A DNA stretch of 10,456 bases from CAZFAP01 sp964516325. Its GTDB lineage: Bacteria > Auribacterota > JABMQX01. Location: contig CAZFAP010000171.1 of assembly GCA_964516325.1 (NCBI GenBank), positions 1 through 10,456 of the forward strand. The letters run 5' to 3'. The translations under genes and the position numbers were made by a program. This document shows, piece by piece, positions 1 through 7,601 of this stretch. The notes under the pieces were generated by a model, which did no database searches, was not told where the DNA came from, and was given only the letters and a program-made list of their open reading frames with translations. Numbering within the stretch: position 1 is the stretch's first letter; each line of letters begins with the position of its first letter.

Positions 1-2866
1 TAAGCGTTCCGGCGCCTTGTCCGGGGATTTGTCCGGAGTAGATGCCGCTGCCGGGCGCACCCGTTTCTTGCATTGATGCCGAACTGTAGGAACCGCTCCC
101 ATCAACGCGATAGAACAGTTGGACGCTTGCGATTCCGTCCAGGTCCGCAACGCGGGCCGTCACGGTAACCGTCCCGCTCGACTTGGGAAGGATGGGCGTG
201 TGCTGCACTTCTGTTATGCTTGGCCCGCGGTTCAGCGCAAAGGCGCTGTTCTGCTCGCCGGGGGTGCCCAACCTTTCGGGAACCTGAAGTTGGACGCTAT
301 ACGCCATTCCCTGGCCGTGCGTTCGGACGGTGAGCCATTTTGAGCCTCGTAGCCAGCGCGCCTGACCACTCATTGTATAGGTTTGCCCGATGCTGAGAGG
401 AGCGTCCCGCTCGATCCGGTTACAGTAGGTGTCCCCACGGCCGCTCGAGACGATGTGGAGTGAGTGAGAACCATCAAAGCTCTCCTCGGTGGTGACGAAC
501 GACTCGACGTGGGTTCCTTCGATCACCCAGCCGCTTGTCCCCGACTCAAAGGACCCGTTGCTCAAAAACTGCGAGCCTCCCTGGGAGACGCTCAGAGAAT
601 CCACCAGCGTCTCACCGCGGTGCTGGAGAAATAAGTGAAATTCGCTTTCCGGCTGAACCCACCAGCTTGTGAAGGTGGAAGTATGGGAGAATGGCGTCCA
701 GGACGACTTGTGCGATTCGTCGCTGGCCGCCCACGCGGCGGGCACGTTGTTGTCGTCTCGGGAATCTATAAGCTCAAGGCTCGAGCCTTCGCCGTCGGCG
801 GCGTCGGGCCAGGTTCCGCCGTCGTAGTAGCGCACGGAATCAACCACGTTGTCGTACTGGTCTCTCAGGCGGACGTTCTCACCATCGTTGGCGAGGACGC
901 CAACGTACGGGCCAACGACGTTGCTGATGCCATATTTCGCCTCGATGTGGGCGGGGTCTTTAGCGATGACGAGGTATTCCCCGGGCGCCAGCTCCGTCCC
1001 CTGCGGAAAGATGAAATCAACCGCCTTTGTTAAACTCCAGCCTGTGAGGTCAATGATCTCCGTGCCGCGATTATAAAGCTCAACGTACTCATCGGTGTCG
1101 TCCTCGGTGATCGGATGGTACATGATTTCGTTGATAACGATGGAGTCCTCCAGCTCGACGAGGTTTGTGGTTCCCGGAGAGGGCGACGGCATGAAGTACC
1201 AATCATCCGCTCCGTCGGGATAACGACCATAGCTCACCTCGGCACGCACCTGTTCGCCATAGTTGCTCGCGTCAATGACGCCAGACAGGTCCGCCGCCGT
1301 CAGAAAGATTTTTTCGCCAAAGGAAGATAGGCCAAATCCCAACTCCTCCCGAGTGAAGAGGCGATGCTCCCCCGGCTGCAATACGTCGTCGGGTATCAGG
1401 AAGCGAGCCAGGTCGTCCACATCGTCGCTGAGGTACATTCCGCCGATTTGAACGGGTTGGCCGCTCCGGTTGTACAGCTCGATCCAGTCGCCGGCGTCGG
1501 GGGTAGTGGTCTTGGCGAGAAACTCGTTAATGACGATTGGCTCATGGTTCTTCGAGCCGGGCGTGTGGTGGCGTGTGTCTCCGTCTCCGCCCTGACCGGG
1601 GACGGGCTCATCGCTGCCCTTGAAATATCGCCACTCTGCGCCTTCATCAACCAAAACTGTCGGTACACCGCCCCAGGTGCCGATGAGACGGACGGAGATG
1701 GCAAAATCACTGCTCGAGGAGCTCGTGTTAATCCCATGGATAGCCAGCCAGTTCCGACCGGATACCAGGTCTTTTGTGAAGGAGGTCACGTCGAAAGACT
1801 CGTAGATCTTAGGTGAAGGTTCGGGAGAGCGGTTGGCGCAAGTGACATTGTAAGGAAGGGGAGTGCCTTGCGTCCCTCCGACGGTTGAGCTGCGGCGGAT
1901 GTCTGCGCCGTTGAGATAGGCTATAAACCCATCGTCGTAGAACACCTCCAGCGTCAGAGCCTCGATACCCTCCGGGCTGGCCAAATCGAATGGTGTGCGG
2001 AAGTACGCCGCGGTATAGTTGTACTGCATGTCAGAAAGTGGCGTCGTGATGGTGTAATTCCCTCTGGTGGCATAACCGATGGGGGTAGCTCCTCGCTCCC
2101 AAGTCAAGTCGTCGAATCCTTCTTTTGTCCATTCGATGCTTGGAAGGTTCGATATGGGATCGAAAGTCGGGATAGTGAATCGTCCAGCGGTGCCGGGGGT
2201 CCCGCCAATCTTAGCGCTAATCTCCCAGCTCTCCGGCTCACCGAGGTCATAGAAAGGATGGACAAGTTCCAGGGAGTGCCCGGCGCCGTCGGCGCCTGCC
2301 GGCCACTGGCCACCATCATTGTAGCGGAAATAGATCAGCCTGCCGCCGCCCTCGACGCGGAAATCAATTCGTTCCCCGGCGTTGTCGAGCGCTCCTTCGT
2401 ACGGGCCGTGTATCTCGACTTTTGACAGGTCAACGCCCTGGGAACTGTAGTAATCTCGAAGGGCATCTGGATTGGAAGCCACCAGAAGAAACGACCGCGG
2501 CGCCAGAAGCGTCCCCTGCGGAAAGGTGTAGAGCACCCCCTCCACGAAAACGTATCCGCCTAAGTCCTCCGTCTCGGGTCCCTCGTTGTACACCTCGATA
2601 TACTCGAGCGCCTCGCCGGTATCCGGGTCCACCGGGTCCTCCGGATGCGCCACGGGGTGATACATAAGCTCCGAGACCGTCAACGCATAGGCGCCCCCGG
2701 CGACGAACACCCAGGTTATCACCGCAGCGATCAAACCCAGCAGACGACCGGCGCGGCTCACGAGTCGCCCTTCTGCTCGCCCGAAACGAACCTCGCCGGA
2801 GCGGATTCCCTTGTGCCTAAACGACGTGTCTTGTCCCGAAATCTCACTGCTCTGAAGCCAGACCAT
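1..2866 (-). CDS. Large secreted multi-domain lamin-tail (LTD) protein, probably LTD-CotH; C-terminus beyond window
   Basis: The minus strand reads open without a stop from an ATG at 2866 (AGGTGG five bases upstream) to the left edge, about 955 codons. Residues ~37-61 form a signal peptide: Arg-rich start, hydrophobic LLGLIAAVITWVFVAGG, and AYA before the likely cleavage. Domains in order: LTD1 (~62-230, SELMYHP, EYIEVYNEG), a galactose-binding-like sandwich (~245-395, YDDGFIAYLNG), LTD2 (~441-570, VINEFLA, DWIELYN), LTD3 (~573-720, INEIMYHP, EYVELYN), a CBM4/9-like sandwich (~762-865, SNGSFESGTSGW), and the start of an Ig-like region (~880 on, ending IYSGQIPGQGAG). In proteins of this layout a CotH kinase domain usually follows, so one is expected off the left edge (inference). 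The role is unknown; it is likely exported and surface-associated. A GTG at 2761 with AGAAGG upstream is an alternative start that would put the signal peptide at the very N-terminus. Confidence 0.85.
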   Translation of the reverse strand, partial: MVWLQSSEISGQDTSFRHKGIRSGEVRFGRAEGRLVSRAGRLLGLIAAVITWVFVAGGAYALTVSELMYHPVAHPEDPVDPDTGEALEYIEVYNEGPETEDLGGYVFVEGVLYTFPQGTLLAPRSFLLVASNPDALRDYYSSQGVDLSKVEIHGPYEGALDNAGERIDFRVEGGGRLIYFRYNDGGQWPAGADGAGHSLELVHPFYDLGEPESWEISAKIGGTPGTAGRFTIPTFDPISNLPSIEWTKEGFDDLTWERGATPIGYATRGNYTITTPLSDMQYNYTAAYFRTPFDLASPEGIEALTLEVFYDDGFIAYLNGADIRRSSTVGGTQGTPLPYNVTCANRSPEPSPKIYESFDVTSFTKDLVSGRNWLAIHGINTSSSSSDFAISVRLIGTWGGVPTVLVDEGAEWRYFKGSDEPVPGQGGDGDTRHHTPGSKNHEPIVINEFLAKTTTPDAGDWIELYNRSGQPVQIGGMYLSDDVDDLARFLIPDDVLQPGEHRLFTREELGFGLSSFGEKIFLTAADLSGVIDASNYGEQVRAEVSYGRYPDGADDWYFMPSPSPGTTNLVELEDSIVINEIMYHPITEDDTDEYVELYNRGTEIIDLTGWSLTKAVDFIFPQGTELAPGEYLVIAKDPAHIEAKYGISNVVGPYVGVLANDGENVRLRDQYDNVVDSVRYYDGGTWPDAADGEGSSLELIDSRDDNNVPAAWAASDESHKSSWTPFSHTSTFTSWWVQPESEFHLFLQHRGETLVDSLSVSQGGSQFLSNGSFESGTSGWVIEGTHVESFVTTEESFDGSHSLHIVSSGRGDTYCNRIERDAPLSIGQTYTMSGQARWLRGSKWLTVRTHGQGMAYSVQLQVPERLGTPGEQNSAFALNRGPSITEVQHTPILPKSSGTVTVTARVADLDGIASVQLFYRVDGSGSYSSASMQETGAPGSGIYSGQIPGQGAGTL

Positions 2867-3075
2867 GATTTCCACCTGCTCTTTCTAACCGTTCCTAACT
2901 GAACTCGAATGGGCGGTCGGCATCACGATGCTCGAAAAAATAGGCTCGGCGAGAGCTACTCTGAGTAACCGCTTGGGCAATCCGTACGATGCTCAACATG
3001 CGGCTTCCGCACCGAGCCCCTTACTGAAAACAGCCTACGGGCGCCGCGGGCTTCACCCGCTTATCCCATTTGATT
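2867..3075 (-). promoter_or_regulatory. Long structured 5' leader of the LTD gene
   Basis: This is the untranslated stretch between the predicted leftward start site and the LTD start codon. Read on the minus strand it holds a perfect 5-bp hairpin GCGGG/CCCGC with loop TGAAG (3060-3046), a perfect 5-bp hairpin TGCGG/CCGCA with loop AAG (3011-2999), and a third hairpin followed by six T (2958-2935). I could not match it to any riboswitch consensus I know (c-di-GMP-I, cobalamin, TPP, fluoride and SAH considered). It could be an attenuator or simply a long leader. Confidence 0.35.
2935..2958 (-). terminator. Terminator-like hairpin with U6 inside the LTD leader
   Basis: On the minus strand the stem TAGCTC pairs with GAGC-C-TA (one bulged C) around loop TCGCC, directly followed by six T. 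It lies about 70 bases before the LTD start codon and downstream of the predicted promoter, where an attenuator would sit. The stem is only 4-6 bp, so it may be weak or fortuitous. Confidence 0.35.
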
Positions 3076-3081
3076 CCATCA

Positions 3082-3110
3082 ATTATAGCACTTTAGCCCA
3101 TTTTGGACAA
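3082..3110 (-). promoter_or_regulatory. Sigma70-like promoter for the LTD gene
   Basis: On the minus strand, TTGTCC (3110-3105) is followed after exactly 17 bases by a perfect TATAAT (3087-3082). Transcription would start near 3075 and run left into the LTD gene, giving a leader of about 210 bases before the ATG at 2866. The box match is seen in the sequence; activity is inferred. Confidence 0.65.
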
Positions 3111-3143
3111 GGCCCCGTCGAGCGTTTATTTAACTGACCGGCG

Positions 3144-3172
3144 TTGCGTTCGATATACAGTATAGCTACAAT
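3144..3172 (+). promoter_or_regulatory. Sigma70-like promoter for the nqr operon
   Basis: TTGCGT (3144-3149), a 17-base spacer and TACAAT (3167-3172) form a reasonable -35/-10 pair, with a start site expected near 3179, about 86 bases before the chosen nqrA start. It is the best pair I see ahead of the operon and points away from the LTD promoter; the two boxes do not overlap. Promoter function is inferred. Confidence 0.55.
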
Positions 3173-3251
3173 CTATTCGCCGAGGCGGGCTGCTGACATT
3201 GAATGAATCGCGCGGCGCGCATCCCGTGCGGCGGGCTTTCATAAGCCGGGT

Positions 3252-3255
3252 GGAG
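3252..3255 (+). promoter_or_regulatory. Ribosome binding site that favours the ATG start of nqrA
   Basis: GGAG lies nine bases before the ATG at 3265. That ATG begins MRLGGGYSV, which lines up with the usual NqrA N-terminus (a few residues before the GL..P..G.P motif), so it is preferred over an in-frame TTG at 3199. Confidence 0.5.
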
Positions 3256-3264
3256 AACTGCCCT

Positions 3265-4653
3265 ATGCGATTGGGAGGCGGATACAGCGTGATGCTGGAA
3301 GGAAGACCTTCCAGGACAGTCGAAAGGCTTCCGGAGCCGGAAGCGCTCTATCTCCCTCTGCAAAGCGAACGGTTCCAGTTCTCTGAGCTCGCCGTGAAAG
3401 ATGGAGACAGGATGCGAGCCGGGCAAGCTCTGGCAAGGGATCCGGACAACTATTCTGTTCCCCTGCTTTCGCCGACAGCCGGGACCGTGCGGCTGAATGC
3501 GGTGGAGAAACACATCGCCCTGGAAGATATCGAGCCGGAGGAGGAAAAACGCCATCCGGACGAGGGCGCCCCGCATGTATCGAAGGACAAGGTTCCCGCG
3601 GCCGAAAGGCGAAGCAGACTATTCGCGCTCGGAGCGTGGCAATTCTTTCACGACGCCCACACGGGGGCGCTTCCCAATCCTTCGGGTACGCCGCGTGCCG
3701 TAATCGTCTCGACCGTTCGCTTGGAGCCTTTTGTCGCCCGGGGGGACGTGCAGCTTTACGAAAACCTGCCGAGCTTCACAAGAGGCTTGGAGCATTTGCA
3801 GTCGCTCCTCGAATACCAGCCCATCTACCTCGTCATGCCCGATATTCAGTCGGCGTTCGCATCGCACGTCAGGGAGACGCTGCGAGGGTATGCGTGGATA
3901 AAAGTGGTTGAGATTCCGCTGCGATACCCGTTCGATGATTTTGCCGTGCTGGCGCGGGGTTTGGGGCTTATGCACGACCCCAGGCAGCCGGTCTGGGCTC
4001 TGCGAACGGAAGGCGTTTTGGCGATAGACCGCGCGCTGACCTTCTCTCGCCCCTGCACTCGCAGGATTATGTCCATCGGAGGTCCGGTGGTTTCTTCGCC
4101 CCTTCACCTGGAGGTGATGCCCGGCTATCCCCTCAAAAGTATTCTGGACGCGCGCATCAGCACACCCCCGGTCCGTGTCATCAACGGCGGTGCTTTGACT
4201 GGCACAACAATCCCGTCGGAGCAGGTGGGCTTGGACGCCGAGTGCGCGGGGCTGACCATTCTCCCGGAGCACACGGAAAGAGAATTCCTGGGATTCACTC
4301 GCCCCGGCTGGAATCGCCGCTCGTACAGCAAATGCTATCTCAGCTCCCTGCGGCGTCCGTTCCGGGAGCGCTTCACGACCGCTCTGCGCGGCGAGCGTCG
4401 CGCCTGCATATCGTGCAATTTTTGCGAGGAAGTGTGCCCCGCGGGAATCATGCCTCATTTGATCCACAAGTGTCTTTATCGAAACGCACTGGAGGAAGCG
4501 GAGCGAGCACGGGTGGACCTCTGCGTCGAGTGCGGTCTGTGCTCGTTCGTCTGCCCGTCGAAGATCGAGCTTCGGAAGCAATTCTCAGACGCCAAGCAGG
4601 CGATTCAGCGGGAGTTGTCGCAAGCGGAGTCAGGGCAAGGAAAAGCGGAATGA
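3265..4653 (+). CDS. nqrA: Na+-translocating NADH:quinone reductase subunit A, with two RnfC-like 4Fe-4S motifs
   Basis: The 462-residue product is NqrA-like along its length. It has the N-terminal G.P pattern with a lipoyl-like VKDGDRMRAGQAL segment (~50), the middle VWALRTEGVLAIDRALTF and VINGGALTGT, then LPEHTEREFLGFTRPG. NqrA is the cytoplasmic-side subunit linked to quinone reduction and lacks iron-sulfur clusters in studied enzymes. This one carries two complete motifs, C381-C384-C387-C391P and C420-C423-C426-C430P, as in the homologous RnfC, so it probably binds two 4Fe-4S clusters. The RnfC-type N-terminus (GGVHPP) and its glycine-rich NADH/FMN motif are not seen, so I call it NqrA rather than RnfC. 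It is first in the operon and overlaps nqrB by 4 bases (ATGA). Length is close to the usual ~447. An in-frame TTG at 3199 would add 22 unconserved residues. Confidence 0.88.
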   Translation: MRLGGGYSVMLEGRPSRTVERLPEPEALYLPLQSERFQFSELAVKDGDRMRAGQALARDPDNYSVPLLSPTAGTVRLNAVEKHIALEDIEPEEEKRHPDEGAPHVSKDKVPAAERRSRLFALGAWQFFHDAHTGALPNPSGTPRAVIVSTVRLEPFVARGDVQLYENLPSFTRGLEHLQSLLEYQPIYLVMPDIQSAFASHVRETLRGYAWIKVVEIPLRYPFDDFAVLARGLGLMHDPRQPVWALRTEGVLAIDRALTFSRPCTRRIMSIGGPVVSSPLHLEVMPGYPLKSILDARISTPPVRVINGGALTGTTIPSEQVGLDAECAGLTILPEHTEREFLGFTRPGWNRRSYSKCYLSSLRRPFRERFTTALRGERRACISCNFCEEVCPAGIMPHLIHKCLYRNALEEAERARVDLCVECGLCSFVCPSKIELRKQFSDAKQAIQRELSQAESGQGKAE

Positions 4654-5738
4654 AGTGGCTGTTGCGGATATTGGAACGCCTGCGACCTCGCTTCGAGGGA
4701 GGAGGAGAATTCCGCGCTCTCAAGCCGCTCTTCGACGCGGTGGAGAATTTCTTTTTCTCCTCGCCCCGCCGCACCACGGATGCCCCCCACATCCGCGATC
4801 CCCTCGACTCGAAGCGCTTCATGTCCATGGCGGTCATCGCACTGCTCCCCTGCTTACTGGCGTCGTTGTACTTTTTCGGTTTGCGGGTTTTGGCAATGAT
4901 TCTCGTCTCCTACGCCGTCGGCGGCACGATTGAAGTCCTCTTTGCGATTGTGCGAAAGGAGGAGATCAACGAAGGATTTCTCGTGACCGGGCTTATTTTC
5001 CCGCTGGTTCTGCCGCCGGCCCTTCCGCTGTGGATGGTGGCCGTCGGAATCGCGTTTGGAGTTATCGTCGGAAAGGAGTTGTTCGGAGGCACGGGAAGGA
5101 ATCTCTTCAACCCCGCACTGATCGGGCGCGGTTTTCTGGCAATTGGCTATCCGAAGGCGATGTCGTCCAACTGGATTGAGCCTGGCGCAGGGCTTTTGGG
5201 GCGTCTAACGCAATATGTTGGCGCCTCGAATGTGGATGCGGTTACTTCCGCCACTCCCCTTGTGGCGGCCAAGCAAGGAACATTGGCCTCTGCCACGGAC
5301 CTCTTCTGGGGCAACGTTTCGGGAAGCGCCGGTGAGACTTCCGCTTTCGCCATCCTCCTCGGCGGTGTGTTTCTTGTCCTGACGCGGGTGGCGAACTGGC
5401 GGACCGTGGTTGGGATGATTGGCTCATTCGCGGTTCTGGGAGGGGTGTTGCACCATTTCATACCGGAGACGTTCGGACCAGTGGGCTGGCATCTTCTGGC
5501 GGGTGGACTCCTGTTTGGCGCATTTTTCATGGCGACGGACCCGGTAACCAGCCCGATCACGAATGGCGGGAAATGGGCGTATGCTGTGATCATAGGGGTT
5601 GCGACGCTGCTGATACGGAATCTGACGGGTTACGTGGAGGGCGTCATGTTTGCCATATTGCTGGGCAATATCGCCGCCCCGATCCTCGATGAGGTCGGGT
5701 TCCGATTTCGCCTGCGGAGACTGCGGGATGAAAGATAG
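4650..5738 (+). CDS. nqrB: Na+-translocating NADH:quinone reductase subunit B
   Basis: A 362-residue polytopic membrane protein of the NqrB/RnfD family, the ion-channel subunit that carries covalent FMN and riboflavin and takes part in quinone reduction. Recognisable NqrB segments are HIRDPLDSKRFM (47-58), VRKEEINEGFLVTGLIFPL (~101-119), GKELFGGTGRNLFNPAL (~141-157), FFMATDPVTSPITN (~292-305) and GKWAYAVIIG (~307-316). The FMN acceptor is probably Thr202 in D196-AVTSAT. About ten hydrophobic helices are visible. It is roughly 50 residues shorter than Vibrio NqrB because the segment between the first two membrane helices is reduced, making it RnfD-sized. Start: ATG overlapping the nqrA stop, AAGGA 8 bases upstream. 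It overlaps nqrC by 11 bases. No flavin transferase (ApbE) lies in the window, so FMN attachment must rely on one elsewhere. Confidence 0.93.
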   Translation: MKWLLRILERLRPRFEGGGEFRALKPLFDAVENFFFSSPRRTTDAPHIRDPLDSKRFMSMAVIALLPCLLASLYFFGLRVLAMILVSYAVGGTIEVLFAIVRKEEINEGFLVTGLIFPLVLPPALPLWMVAVGIAFGVIVGKELFGGTGRNLFNPALIGRGFLAIGYPKAMSSNWIEPGAGLLGRLTQYVGASNVDAVTSATPLVAAKQGTLASATDLFWGNVSGSAGETSAFAILLGGVFLVLTRVANWRTVVGMIGSFAVLGGVLHHFIPETFGPVGWHLLAGGLLFGAFFMATDPVTSPITNGGKWAYAVIIGVATLLIRNLTGYVEGVMFAILLGNIAAPILDEVGFRFRLRRLRDER

Positions 5739-6351
5739 TGCCTACACGCTTGTCTATGCGGCTGTCCTGGGAGCTGTCTGTGCCGCACTTCTGACGGGGG
5801 CGAGCGAGCTCACTGCCTCCTACCGAAAAGCCAATGAGGAGGCGGAGAGGAAACGGAACATCCTGGAAGTGCTTGAAGTCCCCTTTGAGCCAAAAGCGTC
5901 GTCACGGGAGTTGCTGAGGGCGTTCGAGAAAAACGTTCGCGCCGAAGAGCAGGGAGGCCTCAGCATTTATGTTTACGCCGAACCCAGCGACCGAGTTCGG
6001 GCAATTGCAGTTCCCTTTTCGGGTTCTGGGGTCTGGGGACCTATTAAAGGGTTTCTGTCGCTCGACGCCGATTTGAGAAGCATCCGTGGGCTGACGTTCT
6101 ATCAGCAAGAGGAAACGCCAGGGCTTGGCGGTGAAATCGAATCGGAACGGTTTCGGAAGCAATTCAGGGGGAGATCCGTCCAAGACGCCGCCGGGAAAAT
6201 TGGGATACGCATCTTACGCGCAGGCGGCGCGTCGGCGCCGAACGAAGTTGACGGGATCAGCGGGGCGACGATGACGTGCGGCAGAGTGGAAGTCATGCTC
6301 AACGAAGTGATCGGGCGGATTGTCGAGGAGCGCAAAACGAATGAGCGATAA
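5728..6351 (+). CDS. nqrC: Na+-translocating NADH:quinone reductase subunit C
   Basis: A 207-residue NqrC/RnfG-family protein: one N-terminal membrane helix (~7-26) followed by an extracytoplasmic FMN-binding domain. The family pattern TFYQQEETPGLGGEI is at ~123-137. The flavinylation motif D175-GISGAT-MT is complete, so FMN should be attached by a phosphoester bond to Thr181, relaying electrons between the iron centre of NqrD/E and NqrB. It is about 50 residues shorter than Vibrio NqrC (257) and close to RnfG in size. The start ATG lies inside the end of nqrB and its stop lies inside nqrD (11-base overlaps at both ends), which implies translational coupling within the operon. Confidence 0.92.
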   Translation: MKDSAYTLVYAAVLGAVCAALLTGASELTASYRKANEEAERKRNILEVLEVPFEPKASSRELLRAFEKNVRAEEQGGLSIYVYAEPSDRVRAIAVPFSGSGVWGPIKGFLSLDADLRSIRGLTFYQQEETPGLGGEIESERFRKQFRGRSVQDAAGKIGIRILRAGGASAPNEVDGISGATMTCGRVEVMLNEVIGRIVEERKTNER

Positions 6352-7006
6352 GACGCCAATCGTATGCGAATCGTGCCTCGCCGGGCAGGTCAGCGGAGGC
6401 AAGGGAAGGGAAACGCTCAAAGCCGGGCTTTGGACGAACAACCCCATTTCCATCCAGGTCCTCGGCATTTGCTCGACGCTTGCGGTAACGACTCGCCTCG
6501 AGAACTCCCTCGTCATGGGTGCGGCGGTTACCTTTGTCTGCATTGGGTCGAACCTTTTCGTCTCGCTCCTTCGCACGACGACGCCCCGCCGCATTCGGAT
6601 GATTGCGGAGGTGGTAATCATCGCCACGTTCGTCATCGTCTTCGACCAGTTCTTGAGGGCGTTTTACTGGGACATGTCGAAGCGGCTTGGACCCTACGTG
6701 GGCCTCATCATCACAAATTGCATCGTCATGGGCCGTGCCGAGGGATTCGCCCTGCAAAACCGACCGGTTCTGTCCATGATTGACGGCGCCGCCAATGGGC
6801 TTGGCTATGCGGCCGTCCTGGCTATTATCGGATTCTTTCGGGAACTCTTAGGGAAGGGAGAAGTCTTCGGGCGCACCGCCCTTCTTTCCGAATGGTACAC
6901 CCCGAACCAGTTGGTCATCCTGGCGCCGGGGGCTTTCTTTGCGCTCGGTTTCCTGATTGCTCTTTTCAATGCGATTAAGTCCCCGAAAAAGGAGGAAAAG
7001 CAGTGA
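6341..7006 (+). CDS. nqrD: Na+-translocating NADH:quinone reductase subunit D
   Basis: A 221-residue integral membrane protein of the NqrD/RnfE family with about six helices. Signatures: NNPISIQVLGICSTLAVTT (33-51) and VGLIITNCIVMGRAEGFA (120-137). Cys44 and Cys127 match the two cysteines that, with two from NqrE, hold the iron centre in the middle of the membrane. The N-terminus is longer than usual (NNP at 33 rather than ~18 in Vibrio) and contains an extra C9-ES-C12 pair. The ATG at 6341 has GAGGAG ten bases upstream; an in-frame ATG at 6320 would add seven residues inside nqrC and is less likely. It overlaps nqrC by 11 bases and nqrE by 4 (GTGA). Confidence 0.92.
   Translation: MSDKTPIVCESCLAGQVSGGKGRETLKAGLWTNNPISIQVLGICSTLAVTTRLENSLVMGAAVTFVCIGSNLFVSLLRTTTPRRIRMIAEVVIIATFVIVFDQFLRAFYWDMSKRLGPYVGLIITNCIVMGRAEGFALQNRPVLSMIDGAANGLGYAAVLAIIGFFRELLGKGEVFGRTALLSEWYTPNQLVILAPGAFFALGFLIALFNAIKSPKKEEKQ
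6991..6996 (+). promoter_or_regulatory. Ribosome binding site fixing the GTG start of nqrE
   Basis: GGAGGA six bases before the GTG at 7003. With the usual NqrE N-terminus beginning right there, this supports a GTG start that overlaps the nqrD stop codon. Confidence 0.65.
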
Positions 7007-7593
7007 GCGAGACGCCGGCGTTGCTCATCCTGATTGCCGCCATTTTCACGAACAACATCCTCCTATCGAATTTCCTCGGGATGTGCTCCTTCCTCGTCTG
7101 CTCCCGGCAGATTGACACCGCCGTCGGACTCGGAATGGCTGTCATTTTCGTAATGACCTGCACGACGCCGCTCAATTATGTCATCCACTACAATGTCCTT
7201 GTGCCCTTGGGTATTCCACATTTGGCGCTGATCGTCTTCATCGCTGTAATTGCCGCGTTCGTGCAGTTCGTGGAAATGTTCATCGAGCGATTCAGCCCGA
7301 AACTCTATTACACCCTCGGGATTTTTCTTCCGCTGATTACCGTGAACTGCGCTATTCTCGGAGCGGCGCTTTTCATGCTCGTTCGGAAGTACAACTTCGC
7401 TCAATCGCTCGGCTACGGATTTGGCGCCGGCGTCGGCTGGGCGCTGGCAATTGTCCTGATCGCCGGACTTCGACAGAAGATGGGGTACAGCAATGTCCCC
7501 CGACCTTTTGAGGGCGTCGCCATTGCCATGATTATCACCGGCGTGATGGCGATGACGTTCATGGGATTCGCCGGAATGGTCTCAATTCAATAG
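7003..7593 (+). CDS. nqrE: Na+-translocating NADH:quinone reductase subunit E
   Basis: A 196-residue integral membrane protein of the NqrE/RnfA family, similar in length to known members (~198), with six hydrophobic helices in inverted topology to NqrD. Clear signatures are IFTNNILLSNFLGMCSF (14-30), CTTPLNYVIHYNVL (53-66), VQFVEMFIERFSP (87-99) and LITVNCAILGAALFM (111-125). Cys28 and Cys116 should complete the shared iron centre with NqrD Cys44 and Cys127. It begins with GTG, overlapping the nqrD stop. The gene ends 8 bases before nqrF. NVLVPLG and VGWALAIVL match NqrE better than RnfA, consistent with the NqrF-type partner downstream. Confidence 0.93.
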   Translation: MSETPALLILIAAIFTNNILLSNFLGMCSFLVCSRQIDTAVGLGMAVIFVMTCTTPLNYVIHYNVLVPLGIPHLALIVFIAVIAAFVQFVEMFIERFSPKLYYTLGIFLPLITVNCAILGAALFMLVRKYNFAQSLGYGFGAGVGWALAIVLIAGLRQKMGYSNVPRPFEGVAIAMIITGVMAMTFMGFAGMVSIQ

Positions 7594-7601
7594 GCTGCCT
7601 T

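Noticed and set aside
635..2902. Several plus-strand open frames of 60-150 codons
   Set aside because: They lie opposite the continuous LTD-domain coding frame on the minus strand and show no family motif.
2895..2999. 34-residue leader-peptide frame on the minus strand in the LTD leader
   Set aside because: It has only a weak GGAAG ahead of it and no run of one amino acid typical of attenuation leaders; it merely spans the hairpin.
3199..3264. TTG start that would add 22 residues to NqrA
   Set aside because: The added residues do not fit the NqrA N-terminus; the ATG at 3265 does and has GGAG upstream. It cannot be fully excluded, as AGGCGG lies ten bases before the TTG.
3619..4581. 320-codon open frame on the minus strand
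   Set aside because: It lies opposite nqrA in high-GC DNA; its translation is Arg/Gln-rich with no motif, while the plus strand encodes a clear NqrA.
4242..4649. Upstream extension of the nqrB frame inside nqrA
   Set aside because: The frame is open, but the extension has no NqrB similarity; the ATG at 4650 has a ribosome binding site and matches the family N-terminus.
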